Assembly: GCF_030824335.1 (NCBI RefSeq)
Contig: NZ_JAVBXX010000006.1
Location: 62,001 to 126,000 of the forward strand
DNA length: 64,000 bases
Direction of reading: 5' to 3'
Origin: Azonexus sp.
GTDB taxonomy: Bacteria > Pseudomonadota > Gammaproteobacteria > Burkholderiales > Rhodocyclaceae
The position numbers were made by a program, and so were the translations under genes. How positions within the stretch are numbered: position 1 is the stretch's first letter; each line of letters starts with the position of its first letter. Below the pieces are notes generated by a model, which saw only the letters and a list, made by a program, of their open reading frames with translations, made no database searches and was not told the DNA's origin. Below are positions 38,062 through 48,926 of the stretch, piece after piece.

Positions 38062-39555
38062 TCAATCCCGGGCGAAGCGTCGGTACTGGATGGCTTCGGC
38101 CACGTGGGCCGCGCCAATGTCGGCGCTGTCGGCCAGATCGGCGATGGTCCGCGCCACCTTGAGGATGCGATGCCAGGCCCGGGCCGACAGGCCGAGACGT
38201 TGTGCCGCCTGCTGCAATAGCGCGGCACCGGCCGCATCCGGCTGGCAAGTGGCGTCGATTTCGCGTGTGCTCAGGCGGGCGTTGGCCTTGTTCTGGCGGC
38301 TTTGCTGGGTCGCCCAGGCGTGGGTGACGCGCTGACGCACGCTGGCCGACGATTCGCCTGCGGCTTTGCCGCTCAGGGCTTCGGTCGGCAAGGCCGGCAC
38401 TTCAATGACCAGATCAATGCGGTCGACGAATGGGCCAGACAATTTTCCGCGATAGCGCGCGACCTGTTCCGGCGTGCAGCGACACGGCTTCTGGCTGGAG
38501 CCGTGGTAGCCGCAAGGGCAGGGATTCATCGCGGCGACCAGCTGGAATTCGGCCGGAAATTCGGCATGACGGGCGGCGCGGGCAATGTGCACACGGCCAC
38601 TTTCCAGCGGCTCGCGCAGGGTTTCCAGTACCTTGCGGTCGAATTCGGTCAGTTCATCAAGAAACAGAATGCCTTGGTGGGCCAGGCTGATTTCGCCGGG
38701 GCGCGGTGGATTGCCGCCGCCAACCAGCGCCACCGCCGAAGCAGTGTGATGCGGGCTGCGAAACATGCGTTGACCGTAACGGGCCGGCCGAAACTCGCCG
38801 ACCAGTGACAAAACAGCGGCGGAGGCGCGGGCGGCAGCTTCGTTGAGTGGCGGCATCAGGCCGGGCAGGCGGGCGGCCAGCATGGATTTGCCGGCACCGG
38901 GCGGACCGAGCATCAATAAAGAATGCTGGCCGGCAGCAGCGATTTCCAGTACCCGCCGGGCCTGGGTCTGGCCGCGTACATCGGCCAGATCGGGGAAAAT
39001 CTCGGAAATTTCACGGTCGACCGCGGGTGGGGGCAATAAATGCGTCTGCTCGGCCAGATGCGCGCAAACGGCGAGCAGGGAGCTGGCGCCGAGAATGTTC
39101 TGCTGACCGATCAGTGCCGCTTCGCAGGCGCTGGCTTGCGGCAGGATGAAGATTTTTCCGTCGCCAGCGGCATGCAGGGCCATGGCCAGCGCGCCGCGTA
39201 CCGGGCGCAGTTCGCCCGATAGCGACAACTCACCGGCGAACTCGTAGGCGGCCAGTTTGGCCGCGGGAATCTGCCCGCTGGCTGCGAGTATGCCCAGCGC
39301 GATGGGCAGATCGAAGCGCCCGGATTCCTTGGGCAGGTCGGCCGGCGCCAGATTGACGGTGATCCGTTTGCCAGGAAATTCGAAGCCGGAATTGACGATG
39401 GCGGCGCGCACCCGGTCGCGCGCCTCGCGCACTTCAACATCCGGGAGGCCAACCAACGTCAGTGCGGGCAGGCCGTTGGCCAGATGCACTTCGACCGTGA
39501 CCGGTGGCGCGTTCAGGCCATCGAGTCCGCGGCTCAGCGCAACGGCCAGCGCCAT
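38062..39555 (-). CDS. comM: ComM/YifB-type Mg-chelatase-like AAA+ ATPase
   Basis: 497-residue AAA+ helicase that promotes branch migration during natural transformation in characterised ComM proteins. It has an N-terminal Lon-protease-like fold (about 1-170), Walker A MLGPPGAGKSMLA, Walker B GILFLDELTEF, and a Cys-rich MNPCPCGYHG...PCRC region that probably binds zinc. Full length for the family. ubiK lies immediately upstream and the MFS gene follows directly. Confidence 0.94.
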   Translation of the reverse strand: MALAVALSRGLDGLNAPPVTVEVHLANGLPALTLVGLPDVEVREARDRVRAAIVNSGFEFPGKRITVNLAPADLPKESGRFDLPIALGILAASGQIPAAKLAAYEFAGELSLSGELRPVRGALAMALHAAGDGKIFILPQASACEAALIGQQNILGASSLLAVCAHLAEQTHLLPPPAVDREISEIFPDLADVRGQTQARRVLEIAAAGQHSLLMLGPPGAGKSMLAARLPGLMPPLNEAAARASAAVLSLVGEFRPARYGQRMFRSPHHTASAVALVGGGNPPRPGEISLAHQGILFLDELTEFDRKVLETLREPLESGRVHIARAARHAEFPAEFQLVAAMNPCPCGYHGSSQKPCRCTPEQVARYRGKLSGPFVDRIDLVIEVPALPTEALSGKAAGESSASVRQRVTHAWATQQSRQNKANARLSTREIDATCQPDAAGAALLQQAAQRLGLSARAWHRILKVARTIADLADSADIGAAHVAEAIQYRRFARD

Positions 39556-39561
39556 GCTGGT

Positions 39562-39810
39562 TTACTGAGCGCTGCTGTTGCGGGATTTTTCCAGTGCCTC
39601 GACGCGGGCTTCCAGCGCCTGCAGGCGCTCCCGCGTGCGGGCCAGGACCTGGGCCTGGATGTCGAATTCCTCACGGGTAACCAGATCAAGCTTGCCAAGC
39701 AGGCCACCGACCATCGCCTTGGCATTTTTTTCGATGTCTCTGGCCGGAGAGTTGGCCAGCAGGGCGCTCATTTTGGCGCCGAAATCTTCCAGTATTTTTG
39801 GGTCGAGCAT
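39562..39810 (-). CDS. ubiK: Ubiquinone biosynthesis accessory factor UbiK
   Basis: 82-residue BMFP-family protein (formerly YqiC) that assists aerobic ubiquinone synthesis. MLDPKILEDFGAKMSAL at the start, DLVTREEFDIQAQVLARTRE and a C-terminal coiled coil (LQALEARVEALEK) are the family hallmarks. GGAAGAAC precedes the ATG. Only 6 nt separate it from comM, the conserved ubiK-comM order. Confidence 0.93.
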   Translation of the reverse strand: MLDPKILEDFGAKMSALLANSPARDIEKNAKAMVGGLLGKLDLVTREEFDIQAQVLARTRERLQALEARVEALEKSRNSSAQ

Positions 39811-39900
39811 GTTCTTCCTCCGTAGGCGAAGCAGTTTAGCACAGGGGTATTTGATCAGCTTTTCGTCATGGCTCAGCGCTGGTGCGTAACGCTTTGTGAC

Positions 39901-39917
39901 TGCACCTTATTGGTGCT
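39901..39917. promoter_or_regulatory. NtrC-type binding site upstream of the porin-glnK-amtB operon
   Basis: TGCACCTTATTGGTGCT fits the NtrC dyad TGCACC-N5-GGTGCA with one end mismatch. It lies 63 bp upstream of the sigma54-type promoter, the usual place for NtrC. A weaker half-site (CTGGTGCG) lies about 30 bp further upstream. Confidence 0.75.
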
Positions 39918-39979
39918 CTGAATAAGTGCGTAAACCGTTTGTTTTGAATAGCTCTATGAATATAAATAGAAAAAATAGC

Positions 39980-39995
39980 TGGCACGCGCCATGCT
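39980..39995 (+). promoter_or_regulatory. Sigma54-type promoter upstream of the TorF porin gene
   Basis: TGGCACGCGCCATGCT: the -24 element TGGCACG is perfect and the -12 element ATGCT has one mismatch from TTGCT. GG and GC are 12 nt apart. Paired with the NtrC site, it indicates nitrogen control. Confidence 0.75.
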
Positions 39996-40055
39996 TTATT
40001 GTGTTGCACAAAGATTTTTTATCCTTGATCCACTTTTCCTTACAGGAGAGAAAAC

Positions 40056-40901
40056 ATGAAGAAATCCCTAATCGCTCTGGCCCTCGTTGGCGCATTCGCA
40101 GCTCCGGCCGCTGTTCAGGTTGCTGCCGCTGCTGAAGAAGCCAGCCCGCACACGGTTGCCGGTAACGTTGGTCTGTTCTCCAGCTATCGCTTCCGTGGTA
40201 TCGATCAGACCTTTGGCAAGGCGGCTTTGCAAGGCGGTATCGATTACACCCATTCCAGCGGCTTCTATGCCGGCAACTGGAACTCGAATGTTTCTTCCGG
40301 TGCCGGTTTCCCTGACGGCAACCTGGAAATGGACTTCTACGGCGGCTACCGCACCTCGTTCGGTGATCTGGGCCTGGATGTCGGCGCCATTTATTACTAC
40401 TACCCAGGTTCTGAAGCGCGCGGTTTCGACACCCGCGCCCAGAAGGGTGCTGTCAATAACAAGGAAATCTACCTGGGCGCTTCCTGGAAGTTCCTGTCCG
40501 TCAAGTACTCCTACTCAATCGACGACTACTTCTCGCTGCGCGGCACCGCCAACGATGCAGGCAAGAGCACCTCGGGTACCAGCTACCTCGAAGCCAACCT
40601 GACCTATGACCTGGGCAATGGCTGGGGTGTCAACGGCCACCTGGGCCAGTTGTACGCCAAGAACATCAAGAACGGCGACTACACCGACTGGAAGGTTGGC
40701 GTGACCAAGGATCTGAGCGGTTGGGTGGTCGGTCTGGCTTACGTCGATACCAACGCCGATGGCAACTGCAAGAAGGCATTCCAGCCGTACTGCTTCACCA
40801 ACTCCAACTCTGACAACGGCGCTGGCGGCCTGAATTTCGGCAGCAAGATGAAGGATGCTGGTCGTGGTATTGCCGTTCTTTCCGTTACCAAAGCTTTTTA
40901 A
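40056..40901 (+). CDS. TorF-family putative outer-membrane porin
   Basis: 281-residue exported protein: a signal peptide of about 25-27 residues (MKKSLIALALVGAFAAPAAVQVAAAA) followed by a beta-barrel-like sequence rich in alternating aromatic and polar residues, ending in Phe as outer-membrane proteins do. GNVGLFSSYRFRGIDQT is the recognised TorF (CHP02001) N-terminal motif. It stands first in the glnK-amtB group behind an NtrC/sigma54 control region, so it may let ammonium or small nitrogen compounds through the outer membrane (inferred). Confidence 0.88.
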   Translation: MKKSLIALALVGAFAAPAAVQVAAAAEEASPHTVAGNVGLFSSYRFRGIDQTFGKAALQGGIDYTHSSGFYAGNWNSNVSSGAGFPDGNLEMDFYGGYRTSFGDLGLDVGAIYYYYPGSEARGFDTRAQKGAVNNKEIYLGASWKFLSVKYSYSIDDYFSLRGTANDAGKSTSGTSYLEANLTYDLGNGWGVNGHLGQLYAKNIKNGDYTDWKVGVTKDLSGWVVGLAYVDTNADGNCKKAFQPYCFTNSNSDNGAGGLNFGSKMKDAGRGIAVLSVTKAF

Positions 40902-40911
40902 TTCCGTTTGA

Positions 40912-41319
<408 letters not shown>

Positions 41320-41330
41320 GGAGTTCTAAC

Positions 41331-42818
41331 ATGAAACGAATTTTTGCCATGCTGGCCCTGTTGGGCGCGGTGTCCTTCGGGGCACCGGCCTGGGCCGAAG
41401 AAAAAGCGGCGGAAGCAGCCCCGGTTGCTGCCGTTGTTGCTGATGCAGCGGCTCCTGCTGCTGCCCCGGCGGCCGATGCTGCAGCACCGGCCGCCGCCAC
41501 GCCAGCGCCCGTGCCGGACAAGGGCGACAACGCCTGGGTCATGGTTTGCGCGGCAATGGTCATTCTGATGTCGATCCCCGGTCTGGCGCTGTTCTATGGT
41601 GGCCTGGTTCGCGCCAAGAACATGTTGTCCGTCCTCATGCAGGTATTCACGGTGTTCTCGTTGATCTCCGTGCTCTGGGTGGTGTACGGCTATTCGCTGG
41701 CATTTACCGAAGGCAATGCGTTCTTCGGCACGCTGGATAAGCTCTTCCTGAATGGGGTGACGATAGAATCCGTCGGTGCGACCTTCACCAAGGGTGTCGT
41801 GATCTCGGAACTGATTTTCGTGATCTTCCAGGGCGCCTTTGCTGCCATTACCTGCGGCCTGATCGTCGGTTCCTTTGCTGAACGTGCCAAGTTCTCCGCC
41901 ATTCTGGTTTTCATGGTGATCTGGTTCACCCTGTCCTACCTGCCGATGGCTCACATGGTCTGGTATTGGGCGGGTCCGGATGCCTACATCGATGCCGCAG
42001 CTGCTGAAGCTGCCGGTGCAACGGCAGGCTTCCTGTTCCAGAAGGGCGCGCTCGACTTCGCCGGTGGTACGGTGGTTCACATCAATGCCGCAATCGCCGG
42101 CCTGGTGGGTGCCTACATGATTGGCAAGCGTACCGGTCTGGGCAGCGTTGCCATGGCACCGCACTCCCTGACTTTCACGATGATCGGTGCCTCGCTGCTG
42201 TGGTTCGGCTGGTTCGGCTTCAACGCCGGTTCCGCGCTCGAAGCCTCTGGCGGTGCTGCGCTGGCCATGGTCAATACCTGGGTTGCAACGGCTAGTGCCG
42301 CATTGTCCTGGATGTTTGCCGAGTGGATCTTCAAGGGCAAGCCTTCCATGCTGGGTGCTGCTTCCGGTGCGGTTGCCGGTCTGGTAGCGATTACGCCGGC
42401 TGCTGGTTTTGTCGGTGTGATGGGCGCCATCGTCATCGGTCTGCTGTCCGGTATCGTCTGCCTGTGGGGCGTGAATGGTCTGAAGCACATGCTGGGTGCC
42501 GATGACTCGCTGGACGTGTTCGGCGTACATGGCCTGGGCGGCATTCTGGGTGCCATTCTGACCGGCGTGTTTGCCGATCCGAAACTGGGTGGTACAGGCG
42601 TCTATGACTACGTGGCCAATGCTGTTGCCCCGTACGATATGGTTGCTCAGGTTACCGCGCAGATCTGGGGTGTCGGTACCGTGATCATCTGGTCCGGTGT
42701 GGTTTCCCTGGTGGCCTACAAGCTGGTTGATATGGTGATCGGCCTGCGTGTGCCGGAAGAAGAAGAGCGTGAAGGTCTTGACCTCACCGCTCACGGCGAA
42801 ACGGCTTACCACCACTAA
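41331..42818 (+). CDS. amtB: Ammonium transporter
   Basis: 495-residue inner-membrane ammonium channel. A cleavable signal peptide (about 1-21, ending AWA) is followed by an unusually long Ala/Pro-rich stretch (about 22-60) before the eleven-helix core. Pore histidines lie in LSYLPMAHMVW and DVFGVHGLGG. AGGAG precedes the start. It is co-transcribed with glnK; two hairpin terminators follow. Confidence 0.96.
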   Translation: MKRIFAMLALLGAVSFGAPAWAEEKAAEAAPVAAVVADAAAPAAAPAADAAAPAAATPAPVPDKGDNAWVMVCAAMVILMSIPGLALFYGGLVRAKNMLSVLMQVFTVFSLISVLWVVYGYSLAFTEGNAFFGTLDKLFLNGVTIESVGATFTKGVVISELIFVIFQGAFAAITCGLIVGSFAERAKFSAILVFMVIWFTLSYLPMAHMVWYWAGPDAYIDAAAAEAAGATAGFLFQKGALDFAGGTVVHINAAIAGLVGAYMIGKRTGLGSVAMAPHSLTFTMIGASLLWFGWFGFNAGSALEASGGAALAMVNTWVATASAALSWMFAEWIFKGKPSMLGAASGAVAGLVAITPAAGFVGVMGAIVIGLLSGIVCLWGVNGLKHMLGADDSLDVFGVHGLGGILGAILTGVFADPKLGGTGVYDYVANAVAPYDMVAQVTAQIWGVGTVIIWSGVVSLVAYKLVDMVIGLRVPEEEEREGLDLTAHGETAYHH

Positions 42819-42846
42819 GTTTTACCATCAGTATCTCTCTCCTTTT

Positions 42847-42872
42847 GGGCACCCTCGGGTGCCCATTTTTTT
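42847..42872 (+). terminator. Terminator after amtB
   Basis: GGGCACCC and GGGTGCCC around TC form an 8-bp stem followed by A and seven T, 28 nt after the amtB stop. Confidence 0.88.
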
Positions 42873-42887
42873 GCCCGGATTCTGGCC

Positions 42888-42914
42888 AAAAAAAACCGCC
42901 TTCAAGGCGGTTTT
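42888..42914 (-). terminator. Terminator for the purU-isochorismatase operon
   Basis: CCGCC-TTCAA-GGCGG with eight A on the left, so that transcription from the minus strand ends in a U-tract. It may work in both directions, because TTTT also follows on the right. Confidence 0.8.
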
Positions 42915-42936
42915 CGTATCGGGAGCAGCGACTGTT

Positions 42937-43506
42937 TTATTTGATCAGCGGCAACATGGCCCGGAATTCATCGGTGGCAGCCCGGTGCAGCCACTCGAAA
43001 AGCACCATTTCCGTCGTTACGATATTTACCCCGGCCGAACGCATGCGGTCGATGGCGGCCTGACGGCTGAAAGGCGTGCGTGAGGATGCGGCATCGGCCA
43101 CGAGAAATACGGAAAAACCGGCAGCCAGCAGGCCAAGGGCACTTTGCAGCACGCACACATGCGTTTCCGTGCCGGTCAGGATGATTTGCTGGCGTCCCGC
43201 CAGACGCAGCATATCGACGACGCCCGGTTCGGCGGCACAGGAAAAGTGCGTTTTCTCGAAAAAACGGGCGTTGACCGCAGGATCGGCCATTACATCGGTG
43301 ATGGCTGCATTTCGAATGGCCGCGAGACTGTGGCCAAGACCTTGCACGTACTGTTCCGAAACAAAGGCAGGCACGCCCATCTGGCGTGCGCCTTCAAGCA
43401 GGCGAACGTTGTTGCGTACAACCTCGTCGGCGTCAAAAATGGCCGGTGCCAGCTTGGCCTGGATGTCGACGATGAGCAGCAGCGAATTTTGGCGGGAAAT
43501 CAGCAT
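42937..43506 (-). CDS. Isochorismatase-family hydrolase
   Basis: 189-residue cysteine hydrolase of the isochorismatase/nicotinamidase superfamily. The triad residues are Asp in LLIVDIQAKLAP, Lys in FEKTHFSC, and Cys in LTGTETHVCVLQSA. The closest-looking members are YcaC-like hydrolases of unknown substrate. The ATG at 43506 overlaps the purU TGA by 1 nt, so it is coupled to purU. Substrate not predictable. Confidence 0.87.
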   Translation of the reverse strand: MLISRQNSLLLIVDIQAKLAPAIFDADEVVRNNVRLLEGARQMGVPAFVSEQYVQGLGHSLAAIRNAAITDVMADPAVNARFFEKTHFSCAAEPGVVDMLRLAGRQQIILTGTETHVCVLQSALGLLAAGFSVFLVADAASSRTPFSRQAAIDRMRSAGVNIVTTEMVLFEWLHRAATDEFRAMLPLIK

Positions 43507-44369
43507 CAGCGGAAAACCACGGTCTTGTTGCCGTGGACGAGTACACGATCTTCCAGATGGTAGCGCAGGCCGCGTGCCAGAACTGTCTTCTCGATGTCCT
43601 TGCCGTAACGCACCATGTCTTCCGGCGAATCCGAGTGATCGATGCGGATGACGTCCTGTTCGATGATCGGTCCGGCATCCAGTTCGCTGGTCACGTAATG
43701 ACAGGTAGCGCCGATCAGTTTGACGCCGCGCGTGTAGGCCTGATGGTAGGGCTTGGCACCGGCGAAGCTGGGCAGGAAGCTGTGGTGGATGTTGATGATC
43801 TTGCCGCTCAGCGCATCGCATAGTTCCGGCGACAGGATTTGCATGTAGCGGGCCAAGACCATCGAATCGCCGCGTACATCGTCGAAGATGCGTTGCATCT
43901 CGGCGTAGGCACCGGCCTTGTTGTCCTTGTTCACCGGCACGTGGTGGAAGGGGATGCCATGCCATTCGACGAAACCACGGAAGGTGTCGTGATTGGAAAT
44001 GACGCAGGGAATCTCGATGTCGAGTTCCTTGGCTTGCCAGCGCGCCAGCAGGTCGTACAGGCAGTGTTCCTGCTTGGATACCAGCACGACGACGCGCTTC
44101 TTGACGGCGCTGTCGTTGATCCGCCAGTCCATCGACAGGGGTTCGCCGACTTCGCTGCGAAAACGCTCGCGGAATTCAGCGAGCAGGAAGGGCAGCGAAT
44201 CGGCCTTGATCTCGATACGCATGAAGTAGCGACCGGTCAGATCGTCGGCATGGAAGCTGGATTCAAGTATCCAGCCACCGTGTTGTGCGATGAAGCCGGA
44301 AACCTTGGCGATGATGCCGACCTGGTCCGGGCAGGAGGCGGAGAGCGTGTAGAAGCGGTCGCTATGCAT
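43506..44369 (-). CDS. purU: Formyltetrahydrofolate deformylase
   Basis: 287-residue enzyme releasing formate from 10-formyl-tetrahydrofolate. An N-terminal ACT domain (about 5-80; SCPDQVGIIAKVSGF) precedes the formyltransferase-like domain with ISNHDTF, NIHHSFLPSFAGAKPYHQAY and GATCHYVTSELDAGPII. The formate it produces could feed the formate dehydrogenase of this strain, although no regulatory link is visible. It is the first gene of a two-gene unit with the isochorismatase-like protein. Confidence 0.95.
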   Translation of the reverse strand: MHSDRFYTLSASCPDQVGIIAKVSGFIAQHGGWILESSFHADDLTGRYFMRIEIKADSLPFLLAEFRERFRSEVGEPLSMDWRINDSAVKKRVVVLVSKQEHCLYDLLARWQAKELDIEIPCVISNHDTFRGFVEWHGIPFHHVPVNKDNKAGAYAEMQRIFDDVRGDSMVLARYMQILSPELCDALSGKIINIHHSFLPSFAGAKPYHQAYTRGVKLIGATCHYVTSELDAGPIIEQDVIRIDHSDSPEDMVRYGKDIEKTVLARGLRYHLEDRVLVHGNKTVVFR

Positions 44370-44398
44370 GTTGACGAGTGCCTGGGACGGGGTAGATA

Positions 44399-44450
44399 GC
44401 CCCCCTCAGGGGGGCGGGGAGCGCAGCGAGCCGGAGTGGTGCGCCGCGCC
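44399..44450. repeat. REP-like GC-rich hairpin between purU and thrH
   Basis: GCCCCCC-TCA-GGGGGGC perfect hairpin followed by GGGGAGCGCAGCGAGCC. No T-tract follows on either strand. Similar CCCCCTCAGGGGG-GGAGCGCAGCGA elements are frequent between genes in betaproteobacteria (from memory). Confidence 0.6.
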
Positions 44451-44470
44451 GAAGGCTTGCGCCAGAGCCG

Positions 44471-45079
44471 TCAGGCTCGAGCGAAAGCCTTGTCGATTTC
44501 CGTGCGCAGGTCGTCGTAATTGAGGACGACCGGGAACTGCGGGAATTCGCGGATGACGTTTTCCGGCGGATGGAACAGGATGCCGCCGTGGGCTTCGCCG
44601 AGCATGGCCGTATCGTTGTACGAATCGCCGGCAGCGACGATCTTGAAGTTCAGTTCCTTGAAGCGTTTGACCGCTTCGCGCTTCTGATCCGGCATGCGCA
44701 GGTGGTAGGCGACCAGCATGCCGGACGCGTCGGCTTCCAGCGAATGGCAGAACAGCGTCGGCCAGCCGAGCTGACGCATCAGCGGGTGGGCGAATTCGTA
44801 GAACGTGTCGGACAGGATGATGACCTGATAATCCTCGCGCAGTTTGTCCAAAAAGGCGCGCGCGCCCTGCATCGGACCCATTTCGCCGATCACCTTCTGG
44901 ATGTCCGGCAGGCCGAGCTTGTGCTCGCGCAGGATGTTCAGGCGATAGCTCATCAATTTGTCGTAATCCGGCTCGTCGCGCGTCGTGCGCTTGAGTTCGG
45001 GAATGCCGGTGCGCTCGGCGAATTCGATCCAGATTTCAGGGACGAGGACCCCTTCGAGGTCAAGGCAGACGATTTGCAC
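44471..45079 (-). CDS. thrH: Phosphoserine phosphatase / homoserine phosphotransferase
   Basis: 202-residue HAD-superfamily enzyme of the ThrH type, acting on phosphoserine and able to phosphorylate homoserine. CLDLEGVLVPEIW is the nucleophile motif; ThrH proteins have DLEG where most HAD enzymes have DxDG. ILSDTFYEF and AAGDSYNDTAML are motifs II and III/IV. Length is typical. It lies upstream of purU in the same direction, 101 nt apart with a hairpin repeat between. Confidence 0.94.
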   Translation of the reverse strand: MQIVCLDLEGVLVPEIWIEFAERTGIPELKRTTRDEPDYDKLMSYRLNILREHKLGLPDIQKVIGEMGPMQGARAFLDKLREDYQVIILSDTFYEFAHPLMRQLGWPTLFCHSLEADASGMLVAYHLRMPDQKREAVKRFKELNFKIVAAGDSYNDTAMLGEAHGGILFHPPENVIREFPQFPVVLNYDDLRTEIDKAFARA

Positions 45080-45223
45080 GGTATGGCTCCCAGCGGGAAA
45101 GTTCGAAAAACGGGAATTTTACCTGATGCCGTCGGGCTTGTTTGGAAGCCTGCGCAGCATTTGCTGCGGTCGACCGGGCAAAATCAGGCAAAAGCGGAGA
45201 AAACCGGCAATTGTCAGTGACGA

Positions 45224-47131
<1,908 letters not shown>

Positions 47132-47171
47132 GAGGGGCCGAATTATAACGGTGGGCTGCTAGAATTCCTGC

Positions 47172-48380
47172 ATGATCAAGCAGATTCGCATCGACCAGCT
47201 GAAACCGGGAATGCACATTCACGATCTGAATTGTGGCTGGCTGGATCATCCGTTTCTGACCGGATCGTTTCACGTTTTCGATACCGCGACGGTGGAGAAG
47301 GTCGCAAATATCGGTATCCGAACGCTGTACATCGATACGCTCAAAGGCGCAGATGTGCGCGAGGCACCGACGCAAGCAGAGGTCAATGCCGACCTCGAAC
47401 GCCAGTTGCAGAAAATCGCCGAGAAAAAAACCGACAAACCGGTGATCGTCACGCTCAAGGATGAGGCGGCCCGAGCGCGTCGTTTGCAGGGCGAAGCGAG
47501 CAAACTGGTGCGTTCGCTGATGGATGACGTCCGCCTGGGTCAGCAAATCCAGGTGGATCGGGTCGAGCCGCTGGTCGAGGGGATGGTCGATTCCATTTTC
47601 CGCAACCACGATGCACTGTTGCCGCTGGCCCGTCTCAAACACCACGACGACTATACGTTTCGCCATTCGGTCAGCGTCTGCGCGCTACTCGTTGCCTTTG
47701 GCCGCGGCATGAAGCTGGAGCGCCCGGTGATCAAGGAAATGGCACTCGGCGGCTTGTTGCACGATGTGGGCAAGGCGCGGGTATCTGACCGGATCTTGAA
47801 CAAGCCGGGCAAGCTGAGTGATGAAGAGTTCGGCCACATGCAGCATCACGTCGATGAGGGCGTCCGGGTCCTCGAGCAGACGCCGGGTATCAGCCGGATT
47901 GCCATGCAGGTAACGGCTGAGCATCATGAACGTTTCGATGGCTCGGGTTATCCCGGCCACTTGGCGGCGGAGCGTATTTCACCCTATGGCCAGATGGCTT
48001 CCATCGTGGATGTTTACGACGCCATTACTTCGGAGCGGGTGTACCACAAGGGCATGCCGCCGACGCTGGCGCTGAAAAAGCTGCTGGAGTGGAGCGGCCA
48101 TCATTTCGATGTGCAGTTGGTGCATGCGTTCATCCGTTCGATTGGTATCTATCCCAGCGGTTCTCTGGTCATGCTGGAGAGCAAGCGCCTGGCTGTCGTG
48201 GTTGAACAGAATGAAGACAAGCTGCTTGAGCCGGTGGTCGAGGTTTTTTACCATACCGGCCAGCAACACTATATCCGGCCGGAATTGATCGATCTGGCGC
48301 TGTCACAACAGGATCGCATCAGCAACGTCGAAAGTTACGAAAAATGGAATATAGATCCCTATCAGTGGTTGCCGGGCTGA
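47172..48380 (+). CDS. HD-GYP domain c-di-GMP phosphodiesterase
   Basis: 402-residue protein: an N-terminal DUF3391 domain (about 1-120; IRIDQLKPGMHIHDLNCGWLDHPF) and an HD-GYP domain (about 150-330) with LLHDVGKARVSDRILNKPGKL, HHVDEGVRVLE and HHERFDGSGYPG, the full metal-binding and GYP set. It should hydrolyse c-di-GMP, opposing the diguanylate cyclase at 24269. Its 3' end overlaps the next gene by 37 nt in another frame. Confidence 0.94.
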   Translation: MIKQIRIDQLKPGMHIHDLNCGWLDHPFLTGSFHVFDTATVEKVANIGIRTLYIDTLKGADVREAPTQAEVNADLERQLQKIAEKKTDKPVIVTLKDEAARARRLQGEASKLVRSLMDDVRLGQQIQVDRVEPLVEGMVDSIFRNHDALLPLARLKHHDDYTFRHSVSVCALLVAFGRGMKLERPVIKEMALGGLLHDVGKARVSDRILNKPGKLSDEEFGHMQHHVDEGVRVLEQTPGISRIAMQVTAEHHERFDGSGYPGHLAAERISPYGQMASIVDVYDAITSERVYHKGMPPTLALKKLLEWSGHHFDVQLVHAFIRSIGIYPSGSLVMLESKRLAVVVEQNEDKLLEPVVEVFYHTGQQHYIRPELIDLALSQQDRISNVESYEKWNIDPYQWLPG

Positions 48381-48913
48381 CGCTTGTCATGATGGCTGTG
48401 CCTGTTTGGGCCGAGGAGGTCGATTGGGCGGCGCGTCTGAATCAGGCTGCCAGCATGCAGACGGATGCCGAACAGCGTCAGAAGGCTGCGGATACAGAGT
48501 TCGCCGCGCAAACTCAGGCCTGTCAGCAGAAATTCCTGGTCAATGCCTGTATCGACAAGGCGCGTAAGGAACATAACGCGATAACCCGGGAGATGCGTAG
48601 TCTGAAGGTCGAGGCCAATGCGCTTGAGCGCGAGGTCAAGCGCGAGCAGGCCAAGGCGCGCGAAGTCCGTTTGGTGGAAGAGGCCGAACAGCGCAAAAGC
48701 GAACTGGAAAACCGGGAGCAGCAGGTCAGTGCAGAGCGCGCCGCAGCCGAGCAGCGCCGCCAGCAGACGTTGGCTGAAAAAGCGGCCAAGGCCGAGACGG
48801 GGGCGCAGCGCAAGGCTGAGCAAGCGGCAGCCCATGAGCGCAAGATGGCCGCACATCAAGCCAAGGTGGCCGAGCGCAAGGCACGTGCCGAGGCCAAGGC
48901 GGCCCGGCAGTAA
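48344..48913 (+). CDS. Exported coiled-coil protein of unknown function
   Basis: 189-residue protein: signal peptide (about 1-23, ending VWA), then almost entirely charged helix rich in Glu, Lys, Arg, Ala and Gln, typical of a long coiled coil. Two cysteines (QACQQKFLVNACID, about residues 59 and 68) could form a disulfide in the periplasm. It starts inside the HD-GYP gene (37-nt overlap), so expression is probably coupled. I do not recognise a family; the repetitive composition limits homology inference. Confidence 0.7.
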   Translation: MEYRSLSVVAGLTLVMMAVPVWAEEVDWAARLNQAASMQTDAEQRQKAADTEFAAQTQACQQKFLVNACIDKARKEHNAITREMRSLKVEANALEREVKREQAKAREVRLVEEAEQRKSELENREQQVSAERAAAEQRRQQTLAEKAAKAETGAQRKAEQAAAHERKMAAHQAKVAERKARAEAKAARQ

Positions 48914-48926
48914 AGTACATGGCTGC

